Shown: positions 46,781 through 56,392 of the stretch, one piece after another
Position numbering within the stretch: position 1 is the first letter of the stretch
Layout of the letters: every line of letters begins with the position of its first letter
The notes under the pieces: model-generated
What the model saw: the letters and a program-made list of their open reading frames with translations, nothing else
Told to the model about the DNA's origin: nothing
Databases searched by the model: none
Assembly (NCBI RefSeq): GCF_026151205.1
Contig: NC_087076.1
Span: forward strand, 19,151,919 to 19,215,918
DNA from: Bolinopsis microptera
Lineage: Eukaryota > Ctenophora > Tentaculata > Lobata > Bolinopsidae
Length of the DNA stretch: 64,000 nucleotides
Direction of reading: 5' to 3'
Position numbers and translations under genes: made by a program

Positions 46781-47263
46781 ATTATAGAAACTTGATGATG
46801 TACGGGATCGGTCTTGAGGCAACACTATATAAAAAAGTACAGGGGAAGGCATTGCTGGTATTAAATTATGTCAGTGCCAAAGTGCTTGACAGGAAAGGGG
46901 ATTATCAGTGTCTAATAGATAACTACAGTAGTTTTATGATCCGGGGGGACGTAGCATATTATCAAACTGTGAGATATGGGGAAATGAAAAGAAATCTGTT
47001 CTAGTCAATGTACTGGGGACGAGTTTCTTAGTGTGAAAATCGATTATAAAAACGGGGATGGACCCCAATGATTGATTCCAAAAGGGGAGGGAAAAATAGT
47101 ATTGGGACATTCAAAGAGATAACGCAGGGGGAAATTAAAAAGGACATCGAAACATGGAAACTTAACTCCTGAGCAAAGGTTAGAATTCTTATTGCAGCAA
47201 ACCCAAAATTTTGGTTAATCCTCTCATAAATGAAGTGAAAACCGGAAAGTTTGAAATTGCTGG

Positions 47264-48170
47264 GTGAAGTTCATGATTTTTTCAGCTTATCTAAGAAGGA
47301 AATTTCTTTTACTCACGTTTATAAACACAAGATCCGTCTTACTACCGACAAAGTTATACCAACGGCCACATAGACCTTTACCACTGCACCACGTTGAGGC
47401 AGTAACGGAAATGGTCAATGAAATGGAAGAAATGGGGATAATAGAGAAGTCTACGTCACAATACCGAAACCCAATTTTACTTGTGAGAAAAAAAGAATTC
47501 TGACGGGACAAAAAAGGGGGTTTGAGATTTGTGACGGATTTTTAGGATCTTAAATGGATTCTCAGAGCATTTCTTGTATCCAATGCCTTCAATTGAGGAA
47601 ACTAGGGCATTATGTAGCAGGGGAAATTATTTTTCGACATATTGATCTCAAGGCTGCATACCATCAAATCGAGTAGGCCGATGAGGAAAGCAAAGAAGCC
47701 ACAAAATTTTTGGCTAGCTGGGCAAGGGAGATATAGATATAGGGTCGTTCCAATGGGTCATAACAGAGTGCTGGGGCTCTACAGTGTTAACCGATTTAAC
47801 GATGAAATACCTGAAGAACAAACTATCGTTTTCATATCACGATGATATCTTAATACCAGCGGAGGACGTAGACGACATGATAGATCGCCTGAGGGTAATG
47901 TTTGAAAGGTTAAGATATGCAACAATCAAAATACAAGCTACGAAAAGTCAAATCTTACAAACAAAAGTTTTATTCCTGGGTTGTTGGCTACTAAACACGG
48001 TATCCAGGCCAATATGGACAATATACAAGACCTTTTGAAAATAAAGGTACCGGAATCAAAAAAGGGATTGCAACATTTTCTGGGTTTAGCGGGTTATTTT
48101 CGACATTTTAATCAAAAACTTTGCAGAAATAGCAGCTCCACTTACGGACTGTTTAAAGGGGACGTTTAAA
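47264..48170 (+). pseudogene. Reverse transcriptase region (broken)
   Basis: In order: fingers with GIIEKSTSQYRNPILLVRKK (47435-47500), a VTDF block (47528), the first catalytic Asp at 47644 in IDLKAAYHQIE, and the active-site YHDD at 47835-47846. A connection block follows (LQHFLGLAGYFRHF, about 48070-48110). Each block is in a different frame from the next, with stops or shifts near 47503, 47675, 47790 and 48035. Clearly Ty3/Gypsy-type by order and motif. Not functional as read. Confidence 0.88.
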
Positions 48171-48806
48171 ATGACAACGAAAGCAGTAGAAAGTTTCGAA
48201 AAACTTAAAACTGCTCTTAGCACGCCTCCTGTTTTAGGCTGGCCTTCAAAAGATAACATTTTCAAATTTACATTGCGATAGTAGTGCACACACGATAGCA
48301 GGGGTTTTGTCACAAGGGGACGATAAGGAAGAGGTAGTAATTGCGTACGGGGAGTAGAAGATTGAATGAAAGCCAAATGAGGTACAGTACTTGGCAACGG
48401 GAAATATTAGCTATTCATTTTTTCTGTGTGAGGTTTAGATACTACCTACAGGGAGCAAATTATTTCAAGATCTTCACAGACCACAAGGGACTAAGCTTTT
48501 CAAAGTTCATAAAAAAAACAACTATAAACACGGTTCTATCATGGTGTCCTAGAGTTGTCAGAATTTAACTTTGAAATATTCTATATAAAGGGGAAAGACA
48601 ATATAGTAAGTGACGCACTATCCAGATGTGAAGTTATGGACGGGAAAGAAATGTACAATTTCTACCGAAAACAATTTTATGGAGAGGAAAGTATAGACAG
48701 TATAAACAGTATAAAAAATGGGGAAATACATGAAAAAGTCACTATGTTAGAAGACGACTCATTCTTAGGGGACAAGAGGATGACAAGGACATACAACAAG
48801 TCTTAA
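48171..48806 (+). pseudogene. RNase H region (broken)
   Basis: Patches typical of Gypsy RNase H: a frame with YSTWQREILAI and FKIFTDHKGL (48380-48490), then GKDNIVSDALSRCE (48590-48635), which normally closes the domain. Breaks lie near 48280, 48345 and 48545. It would remove the RNA strand during replication. Confidence 0.8.
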
Positions 48807-48959
48807 AATGGTTAAAAGAGGGGACTAAAGAACAGACGCCAGCTAAGCTGCCGATTGACTTACGAATTTACCATTCAAATTTGGATAATTTGTTTGTCAA
48901 TGAACAAGGGATATTAAGCAAAAAACATTTCTTTAAAAAGATTCAAACTTCACGGGATT

Positions 48960-49660
48960 TATTGTGCATACCACAGAACAAAGTGGATGAATACATTAGA
49001 TTGCACCATGAAGTTGCATGCCAGCACTTGGGATATGAAAAAACAACCGATAAAATTTAGTTAGGTATTGGGATGCCGAGACTAAGGGAGGAAGTGAAAT
49101 TGTTTTGTGGCAATTGTAAGGAATGTTTCAAAGTGAACTTAACGTACCACAAAAAAACCGGTACCTTCTCTTAATTGAACATTTACAATTACCCAAATGT
49201 AGCAATCAACATGGACGTATGATGATATCGAAAACGGGGTTAACGTCAAGGGAAAATAAGATATTTTGTGTCATGTGACAGATTTACTAAAATGATATCA
49301 GTCACGCCAATTAAAAATGAAAAAAGTGAAACACTCGCTAAGGCGTTCTTGAATGGTTGGATCAGATATCATGGGTGTCCGTATCAAATCGTCTCAGATA
49401 ATGGACCAGCTTTCGTTAGCAAAATATTCGAATCATTGTGCGAAATGGCTAACATAGAGCACAAGTTCATAACACCGTACTGTGCGGCTAGTAATGGTCA
49501 AATAGAAAGGGGACAACGAATAGTTCTAGATATGCTTAGAAAATTAGCAGGGGAACAGCCTAGAACTTGGGTACAGCATATTCCGGCCGTGGAAATGGCT
49601 ATTAAATGGGGCTATATGCAAATCAACAGGGTTTTCACCATTTTACTTGTCAACAGGTAG
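48960..49660 (+). pseudogene. Integrase, zinc-binding and catalytic core
   Basis: The zinc-binding part (two His in the HHEVACQHLG block and two Cys in CGNCKEC) is seen at 48995-49125 with one stop. In the core, the expected first Asp is near 49214, the second at 49397 in SDNGPAF and Glu at 49505 in NGQIERG, 36 codons apart, matching the D,35,E rule of retroviral integrases. The frame is open from 49268 to 49660. Breaks before 49268 and at about 49650. Confidence 0.88.
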
Positions 49661-50216
49661 ACATTTCAACAGTATAGAAACAAGTATACTGGGGAACCAC
49701 AAAACAGAGTATTACGAAAATAAAGGGACTTACATTTACAACACTTATCAAACGTTGAAGCGGGTACATAAGATAGCAAGTGAGAATCTAAAAGACTATC
49801 ACACAAACATAAAGAAGGCATATGACGAGGGAAAATACGCTCAAGAATTAAAAGCGGGGGATAAAGTCCTGTTATTGAAACCAAAAGATAGGGAAAATGA
49901 CTTCTACAAACTTAAGTCAGCCTTCATTGGACCTTACACGGTAGTGGAAAAATTTAATGAACACAACTATAAGATAAGGGATGATGTGACAAAAAACGAA
50001 CTCGTTGAACATAGAGCACATTTAAGAAAAATACCGAAAAAGTTACAAGGGGAGTTTAATGAAAGTGTAGTTCCACAAGAAACATCTCATTTGCCTACAG
50101 ACGCAGAGTCAGGTAATAAAGATGAAACTGCGAAGGATAAGGAAAATCATCCTTTCTACTATCGCAGCATTCAGGAAAATGGGGAAAAAAGAACAAATAG
50201 GGGACTTGTATATTGA
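49647..50216 (+). CDS. Integrase C-terminal region
   Basis: 189 codons. Residues about 70-130 form the SH3-like C-terminal domain seen in Gypsy integrases (LKAGDKVLLLKPKDR, then a GPYTVVEKF strand and VEHRAHLRKIP). Helical sequence precedes it. It overlaps the core frame by a few codons with a shift near 49650, and the frame switches again near 50175 at an A run into the acidic ORF. It binds DNA and helps position the element for integration. Confidence 0.75.
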   Translation: MSTGRHFNSIETSILGNHKTEYYENKGTYIYNTYQTLKRVHKIASENLKDYHTNIKKAYDEGKYAQELKAGDKVLLLKPKDRENDFYKLKSAFIGPYTVVEKFNEHNYKIRDDVTKNELVEHRAHLRKIPKKLQGEFNESVVPQETSHLPTDAESGNKDETAKDKENHPFYYRSIQENGEKRTNRGLVY

Positions 50217-50796
50217 CGATGAATATTGGGACGACGATTTTTTACCCGAATTGTTTGACACAGGGGATACAAGTTTTGAACCGGAACGTACTGTTAATTT
50301 AGCTCAATTTGACAACGATATAGATTCTAGTGAGGACGAAAGTAGTGCTAATGAAGATTCAAATGGTAATGAGGAGTCGCCTGCTAACAATGGATCACAA
50401 GTTAGTAGGGAATCAGTACCTATCGAGGGATCAAATGACAATGAAACATCAGATATCAGCCAAGAATCTGATGTGAGAAATACATCACAGAATGAAGATT
50501 CACATGACGAGAACGAATCATTTAACAGTCAAGGTTCAATCAGTGAAACTTCAGGGACCACTGGTGCAATTAGTCAAGAATCACCAAACACGTCAGGATC
50601 AATTAGGGGATCTAATAGGGACAGTGATTCTAATCACGGATATTCAGATGAGCCTAGTATGTCACCAGTAAACATGGGAAGAATAAGTGAGAGCAGTAGT
50701 AGTTCACGTGACATGAGCCAAGAGAGGCACGTGCCAGAACAGATGGTCACTAGATCAGGCAGAGTGTCCAGACCACCGTCACGCTACGAGGCGTAA
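50122..50796 (+). CDS. Acidic, serine-rich C-terminal tail of Pol
   Basis: 224 codons in the frame following the integrase frame. After about 25 codons it becomes very rich in Ser, Asp, Glu and Asn with no hydrophobic core, a likely disordered tail. It ends with RSGRVSRPPSRYEA, an arginine/proline motif common at the end of Gypsy Pol proteins. The switch from the previous frame falls at a run of six A (50188-50193), so the two are probably one protein separated by a homopolymer indel. Confidence 0.65.
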   Translation: MKLRRIRKIILSTIAAFRKMGKKEQIGDLYIDDEYWDDDFLPELFDTGDTSFEPERTVNLAQFDNDIDSSEDESSANEDSNGNEESPANNGSQVSRESVPIEGSNDNETSDISQESDVRNTSQNEDSHDENESFNSQGSISETSGTTGAISQESPNTSGSIRGSNRDSDSNHGYSDEPSMSPVNMGRISESSSSSRDMSQERHVPEQMVTRSGRVSRPPSRYEA

Positions 50797-50884
50797 GGTA
50801 ATGATTAAAGGGACGCGGGTTAAACGACAGGGTAATTAGTATGGGGAATATATATAGAAGAGCAACACTATTTGAGGTAGAACC

Positions 50885-51112
50885 ATGTCGATTCTTATTT
50901 TGATGAGCTTTATGTTTGGGAGTTGCCTGTTTGGGGTGTTCACAGTAACAACGCCTCCAACAAACGTCGTCACTGATATAGATATAGAGGAAACGTCCAC
51001 ACCCAACGTCGACACTGATGTAGATATAGGGGAAACGTCACCACCACCACCACCACCACCGCAATGTACCATAACCTCAGAAACTGTCCATGTCGCCAGC
51101 TCATCAAGATGA
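50885..51112 (+). CDS. Short ORF with signal-peptide-like start and proline run
   Basis: ATG at 50885; 75 codons. Residues 1-22 are hydrophobic (MSILILMSFMFGSCLFG), followed by Thr-, Asp- and Pro-rich sequence with seven prolines in a row. It ends with TGA at 51110, but the same frame continues open as the zinc-finger ORF at 51113-51718. It may therefore be the first part of a larger protein cut by one stop or joined by readthrough or splicing. No known family. Confidence 0.4.
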   Translation: MSILILMSFMFGSCLFGVFTVTTPPTNVVTDIDIEETSTPNVDTDVDIGETSPPPPPPPQCTITSETVHVASSSR

Positions 51113-51718
51113 AGAACGATAAAGGAAATAGAGACGGACAAGGTGGAAACGGCAGGCAAGGAGCCAAGAACTACTGCATCCACGAGTAAAAAGAACAAGA
51201 AAAAGAAGAAAAAGAAGAAGAAACAGGAGAAAGAAAAGAAGAACACGGACAAGCAGCAAGACGCCTGGCCGACTCAACTAGAGGAAGAGGAACAGCACCA
51301 AACTCAACAAACCCAACAACCTGGTCCACAAACTCACCACCCAGCGTACCAAAAGTTCCAGCAGTGGCGATCCTACCGCCCGCGCCCCTCCTTCCACCAT
51401 TACCGTCCACGGCAAAAACTCGGAAGACCAAGACCTAGATACCCAACATACTCAGCACCCACCACCAGCCGATTTAACCCCGGGGATTTTGTCTGCGGAG
51501 GCTGTGGCCTGGTGAATTTTAGACGCAACTTGCGATGCCTCGACTGTGGTGTGCCCAATCCCAGTCGCCTTTCTAAAAGAAATTGTCATACACAAACTTC
51601 GCCTGCCTCGAGCTCCAGAACCACATCTAGCAACGACACCTCCTCCCACACGAGCAGCGACACTAACGACACCTCCTCCAGTAGCAGCTCATCATCCTCA
51701 TTTATGGATTGTAATTAA
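51113..51718 (+). CDS. RanBP2-type zinc-finger protein
   Basis: The frame is open from 51113 (no ATG; GTG at 51143) to 51718, about 200 codons. Order: lysine run (nine Lys in a row), Gln/Pro/His-rich and Arg-rich middle, then a single zinc finger FVCGGCGLVNFRRNLRCLDC. This fits the RanBP2 pattern C-x2-C-x3-N-x6-C-x2-C exactly, followed by a Ser/Thr-rich tail. Such fingers bind ssRNA or ubiquitin. The basic region suggests nucleic-acid binding. I know of no standard Gypsy gene like this, so it may be captured from the host. Confidence 0.65.
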   Translation, partial: RTIKEIETDKVETAGKEPRTTASTSKKNKKKKKKKKKQEKEKKNTDKQQDAWPTQLEEEEQHQTQQTQQPGPQTHHPAYQKFQQWRSYRPRPSFHHYRPRQKLGRPRPRYPTYSAPTTSRFNPGDFVCGGCGLVNFRRNLRCLDCGVPNPSRLSKRNCHTQTSPASSSRTTSSNDTSSHTSSDTNDTSSSSSSSSSFMDCN

Positions 51719-51770
51719 TTCATTGATTTTTCAAAACGGAATTTAAATATTCAAATGTACTAGGTAGAGG

Positions 51771-52238
51771 ATGGAAAGTAAAGGGACTACAATAAAATGG
51801 GGAATAATAATATGGGGAATTGCAATACACATGCGTAAATGCCAAGGGATAGTACAAATATGTCAAAACGAGAGATTAGCAACCATTTACAAATTACCAG
51901 AATTATTAAAATGCGAAGAAAATGTGTATGAAAATTGGGAAATAACCTTGTATAAAAAGAACTTAAAAGAATACAAAACTACTGTAAAAGGGTTGAAAAT
52001 AATCGAAAGGTCGTGTATAACGGGAAATTCTTTTTGGGGAGTGAAGACACAAATTAAAGAACAAAAAACGATAACCATTTCAGGGGATTTAGCTAACGAG
52101 TTAATAAGTCAAAATTCTTGCATAAACGCAAATGGGGAAAAAAGGCTGAATGAAATGGTACAGGGATTTGAATGTAACTTTAAATGGATGAAGAAAGTGG
52201 AAACAAAGACCTGGTCCTGCTATTTGAAGAAGGACTAA
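51771..52238 (+). CDS. Glycoprotein A, N-terminal part (breaks into next frame)
   Basis: ATG at 51771. The hydrophobic start (IKWGIIIWGIAI) could be a signal anchor. Cys residues are spread as in an extracellular domain. The frame ends at 52238, but the sequence logic continues in the frame that opens at 52184; the shift lies near 52210-52230. Together the parts would form one surface glycoprotein of roughly 560 residues. As read it is broken. Confidence 0.55.
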   Translation: MESKGTTIKWGIIIWGIAIHMRKCQGIVQICQNERLATIYKLPELLKCEENVYENWEITLYKKNLKEYKTTVKGLKIIERSCITGNSFWGVKTQIKEQKTITISGDLANELISQNSCINANGEKRLNEMVQGFECNFKWMKKVETKTWSCYLKKD

Positions 52239-53425
52239 TTATTGCAACTCATGGGGGCTACTTAAGTTGTACAATCGCGGGAATACAGGGTTGTTCATAT
52301 GATGAGGGATTTTGCGAAGCACAAAATAGGAAATATCTAAAATGGGATAAAAATAGGGAAAGCGAGCTGGAATATCTTAAAGTAGGAGATTTTAATGGTA
52401 CTAAAGTGGGGAACCATATCATAATACCAGCCTTAGGGATGACTTTCAAAAAGGATTCAGAAAATAATACCTGGATGGATAGAAATTTCAAATTAGAGGG
52501 GAGAAAATTAGTAGAAAAACAAGTACAATTGGAAAAGTCGGTAAATTTGACGAGCAATTCAGAAGATACTTCCATGAAACTGGAAGCGCTACGGGAAGAA
52601 CTACAAAATAAGTTTGCATACTTAGTAGATCTAATACAATCACCTAAAGCTAAAGTTCAATATTTGTGTGATGTGTACAACGCACTATATCAAAACGAGC
52701 GGGTTTTAGCGGCAGTGGATCCTACGTTATACATTCGTGGGAAGCTGAATGATACCTCCTTATACGCTACACACGCAGGGGAATATATTATTGTTTATCC
52801 GTGTTACAAAGTACCCAACGTAACTTTCATCACGGAAAAAGACACGTGTCATAACGGAATACCAGTTGATTATAAACTACCCGGGAGAGAAAAGGAGAAG
52901 GGATACGTTAATCCATTGTATAACAACATCGTACCAAGGGAGATCGAAATCGATTGTCATCGTAAAGGGAATTTATTTAGTTTTATTGGGAATAAACTTA
53001 GAGGCCACTCACCACATGGTAAGAAAGTAGAATATATCAATGTATCGTCGGTTTTAAGCCTGCAACACATGCCAATTGCAGGAATACCGTTACCGGAGAA
53101 TTATTTGGATACGGGATGGGTATACAATGTGTCAGAATTAACTCATACAGACATGAGTGATAAAGTGCTGGAAGCACTTGATCGGGAAATTGACAGTTTA
53201 AATGAGCATAAATCGAAAATTAACGGAGATGCAACAGTTAAAAGTACCAGTAAATGGTGGAATATATTTGGGATATTTGAAACGAACATTTTCAGTGGGA
53301 TACATGCAATAATAATGTGGATAGAGAGAACATGCATGATATATATGGTTTGGATAGTAATAATAAAGGGGAAATTAATAAATTATCGGGCCCGAGTTCG
53401 AAGAAATGCTGCAGCAAATGTGTAA
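52184..53425 (+). CDS. Glycoprotein A, main part (envelope-like, family unknown)
   Basis: 413 codons; true coding probably starts at the shift near 52210. It contains at least nine Cys, several N-glycosylation sequons (NGT, NLT, NDT, NVT, NVS twice), a helical segment around residues 120-160, and a hydrophobic region near residues 370-395 (HAIIMWIERTCMIYMVWIVI) followed by a short basic tail. This is the layout of a type I membrane glycoprotein. It shows no similarity that I can see to the second glycoprotein or to Gypsy F-type envelopes. Confidence 0.55.
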   Translation: MDEESGNKDLVLLFEEGLIIATHGGYLSCTIAGIQGCSYDEGFCEAQNRKYLKWDKNRESELEYLKVGDFNGTKVGNHIIIPALGMTFKKDSENNTWMDRNFKLEGRKLVEKQVQLEKSVNLTSNSEDTSMKLEALREELQNKFAYLVDLIQSPKAKVQYLCDVYNALYQNERVLAAVDPTLYIRGKLNDTSLYATHAGEYIIVYPCYKVPNVTFITEKDTCHNGIPVDYKLPGREKEKGYVNPLYNNIVPREIEIDCHRKGNLFSFIGNKLRGHSPHGKKVEYINVSSVLSLQHMPIAGIPLPENYLDTGWVYNVSELTHTDMSDKVLEALDREIDSLNEHKSKINGDATVKSTSKWWNIFGIFETNIFSGIHAIIMWIERTCMIYMVWIVIIKGKLINYRARVRRNAAANV

Positions 53426-53832
53426 TCTGGATGAAGGAGACCTCCCTACTTACTCAACGACAGCCGGCTTTACAACAACGTTGAACGGGAGTGAACTTCT
53501 TAACCTCAATTATACGGTTCGGACTTGATTAGAGATTTTAAAGTAAAGACATGTGGACAAAAATAGATTATATGTTTAATTAAAGAATAATACAAATGTG
53601 GAATTTGTGATATAGTGAAGTGGACTTATGAATTGCTTACGAGACTTAAGAAACGTAATATGATGAAATGGAAACTATGTATAATGAAACATAGATTTAG
53701 TCTAAAGAAATGGTGAAATGGAAACTATGTATAATAATGGAACATAGATTTATGAGATAATGGATTGAATATGCTCAAAGACACGTATACGATATTATGT
53801 ATAACTAATGCATCCAATAAATTAGGGACGAG
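53426..53832. other. Inter-ORF spacer with 40-bp repeats
   Basis: No coding frame. A block aaatggaaactatgtataat...aacatagattta is repeated at about 53662 and 53712. May contain splice sites for the downstream envelope message. Confidence 0.45.
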
Positions 53833-55965
53833 ATGAAGGAGAAATTAAAAGGGATTCTATTCATAACAAGTATATTAGCAAGGGTACAAGGGTTAATCGA
53901 AGATCTAACGGTAATACAAGAAGAAAAGGGAATTGTTCTATCGGGTATTGGGGTATTGGCAGAGGATGCCAATCCTATGTTTATATCCACTTTTTTGAAG
54001 ATAAAAAACCCGTCGATGGACGATAACGCGTGTATGGGGATCTGTGATTTAGATAATCAAGAGATTTTGGACAAACTATCATTGGAGAAATGTGATCAAA
54101 TGGAAGGAAAAACGGGTCACGACGATCTTTTGATCCAAAAAATAATTTTGGAGGGGACAGAAGAAAACGATACTACCACGGTACAGTGTTTTAGCGCTTG
54201 TTTAAAAAATAGGGAATGCAAGAATTTTGGGACAAGGCCATTAGCAGATGGGAGTAAGACGGATTGTATGCTACGAACGGGACCATCTACAACAAGAAAA
54301 ACATGGGAAGGGGCAAGAGAATATGATCTAAAGTGTATGGTGGGAGACAAGCAACAATTTTGCAAGGATCGTATATCAGACACGAACAGATTTATAAACC
54401 GGGAAAACACCAAATATGTGAATTCCACAATGGAGGGATTTAAGGCGATGATTTCAGTGATGGGAACAAAAAAGAGGGTTAGGAGATATGTCGCTCCTAT
54501 TATGGGAAGTTTGGGAATGATAACCAGTGGGTTTGCCTTGTTTGAAACGTATCAATTGCAACAGCATATTGATCAAATAGAACATCAATTTGAAGAATTT
54601 CGCCAGGATGTTGAGGATTTTGAACGGGCCTCTATACTTTTTCATGAAAATATTTTGAAAATATACAGGACTTTAGAAACTAAGATGAGCGAGGGTTTCG
54701 AGAAAATTGAATGCAATCTTAGAAATTTGGCTTATCAAATGTTATTCAGCAGACGACTTGTGGAATGGAAATTGTTTATGGACATCATTTCGAAAGATCT
54801 GATTACGGGTCAATTAGTGGGAACTGTAAGTCCAAAACTTTTTAATGAAACAGACATTAAAATGATCTTGGATCGCACAGAATTGAGGGATACCATATAT
54901 ACTAGGGATATAGGACTATTTTACAGACTAAGCAGGACCTGGGTTTCTAAAATCACGAAGGATGGGGATATGTATAACATACATATGGTGATATCGATTC
55001 CGAATATAAAAATCCATAAAGTTTACACTATGTATAAGGCACAATCGGTGGGTATGATCAATGGGACAATTTGTTCTAATTTTCAAATTCCGGAAATAGT
55101 GTATAAAAAGGGGGACGACTTCTACGGGTTAAATGATCCTGACAACTGCCAGGAACGGGGAAGTATACGTCTGTGCTTAAGAAAACAGGGTCTTGAGTCA
55201 GCGTCCATGAACGCGGTGGTAAAATGCCTGGCAGGGGAACACACTACTTGTGAATTGTATAAAGAAAGATGTGTAACACGAAACATTCAAACGACAGGGG
55301 GTGCCATGGTGAGAGTAATGAACAACTTGCAAGCTACTACCAAAGCGAGCCCAGATAAATACGTGACTGTTCTAAAGGGAGCAGGGGTAAAATTTTTGAA
55401 TTATACAAACTATTTCGAAATTTCGGCGGACGGAATATTGATTAAAGCGATACAAGATCCGATATATGTTAAAACGCTGACATTGGAAAATCCTAGAGAG
55501 TGGGAATCATATCTTGACGGCAAATTCGAACAATTCAAAACGGCCGATTTCGGGAAGCTAAGGGACAATTTGGATGAACAAGAAAATGCGTTAAGGGAAC
55601 TACAGAATGCTAGTTTAGAACCAGGGACTAACAAAGTATTAACTGTGATTAATGCAATCATGTGGGTACTGGGTGCCACATTTATCGGGTGCCTCGGGTC
55701 ATATTGTTATTGTAAAACAAAGAGCAGAGCCGGTTATATGCCAGGGGAAACTAGAAATTGTGACGATGAAGAAAAGGGGGACATAGAGCTAGCGAAATTA
55801 GAAGAGAAAAGGGAAGAGATAACAGATAAAATAGGAGAAACCACAACCTCAGGAGGGACAGAGTTGAGAAAGAGAGCCGCTAGCAAAACGCAAAGTGACG
55901 AGACACGGCCGGTTAAGTTTTACAAGATTGGAGACGTGCAGGACGAGTTATCAAAATCAGATTAG
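53833..55965 (+). CDS. Envelope fusion glycoprotein, F-type (baculovirus F / errantivirus Env-like)
   Basis: 710 codons, intact. Residues 1-20 are a signal peptide. A Cys-containing ectodomain precedes a basic furin-type site at 213-218, directly followed by a hydrophobic Gly/Ala-rich segment (219-240) in the position of a fusion peptide. Heptad-rich helix then runs to about residue 300. A second coiled-coil region (about 560-595) leads to a membrane segment at about 601-625 and a charged tail of 85 residues. This is the class I fusion protein layout of baculovirus F and of insect Gypsy envelopes. It would mediate membrane fusion at entry. It is the longest intact frame of the element. Confidence 0.75.
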   Translation: MKEKLKGILFITSILARVQGLIEDLTVIQEEKGIVLSGIGVLAEDANPMFISTFLKIKNPSMDDNACMGICDLDNQEILDKLSLEKCDQMEGKTGHDDLLIQKIILEGTEENDTTTVQCFSACLKNRECKNFGTRPLADGSKTDCMLRTGPSTTRKTWEGAREYDLKCMVGDKQQFCKDRISDTNRFINRENTKYVNSTMEGFKAMISVMGTKKRVRRYVAPIMGSLGMITSGFALFETYQLQQHIDQIEHQFEEFRQDVEDFERASILFHENILKIYRTLETKMSEGFEKIECNLRNLAYQMLFSRRLVEWKLFMDIISKDLITGQLVGTVSPKLFNETDIKMILDRTELRDTIYTRDIGLFYRLSRTWVSKITKDGDMYNIHMVISIPNIKIHKVYTMYKAQSVGMINGTICSNFQIPEIVYKKGDDFYGLNDPDNCQERGSIRLCLRKQGLESASMNAVVKCLAGEHTTCELYKERCVTRNIQTTGGAMVRVMNNLQATTKASPDKYVTVLKGAGVKFLNYTNYFEISADGILIKAIQDPIYVKTLTLENPREWESYLDGKFEQFKTADFGKLRDNLDEQENALRELQNASLEPGTNKVLTVINAIMWVLGATFIGCLGSYCYCKTKSRAGYMPGETRNCDDEEKGDIELAKLEEKREEITDKIGETTTSGGTELRKRAASKTQSDETRPVKFYKIGDVQDELSKSD

Positions 55966-56233
55966 TTTTGATGGGATTTTGAAGGGGAATTTAAAGGGAA
56001 TTTGAACACAAAGACGAGATTAAAAACAAGGGATAACTACGGAAAATTAAAATATACATTAAAATTTTACATTAAAAATTAACAATTAAAAATACGAGAA
56101 AAAACAGTCCGGGACTAAAAAACTTTCCGCTGGCCCCAGAGGGGGCTGGAGGGGGAGCCGCAGGGACCACAACTGGTTCAGGAACGAGCCTCCTGAAATT
56201 TTATTCGATTAAAATTGATATCGGGTAAAAAAA

Positions 56234-56272
<39 letters not shown>

Positions 56273-56392
56273 GGTTCGAAAATAAATTAGAAATCAAAAT
56301 GTTTCGTTTGTTAACTTACTTATTGCAGAGGTCCTCCTCGCAAGTGCGGCAATTACGAAGATTTGCCCCTGATAAACGATTATTTTAGCATT
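55966..56392. other. Spacer with A tract and splice-acceptor candidate
   Basis: Non-coding; a run of A at 56229-56270 and a good acceptor (acttattgcag at about 56320-56330) before the F-box ORF, suggesting a spliced subgenomic message. A GC-rich clump (ctggccccagagggggctgg) lies at 56132-56151. Confidence 0.45.

Noticed and set aside
50836-51649. Minus-strand frames (poly-Phe, poly-Val) opposite the zinc-finger ORF
   Set aside because: Antisense shadows of lysine, proline and arginine-rich coding on the plus strand.
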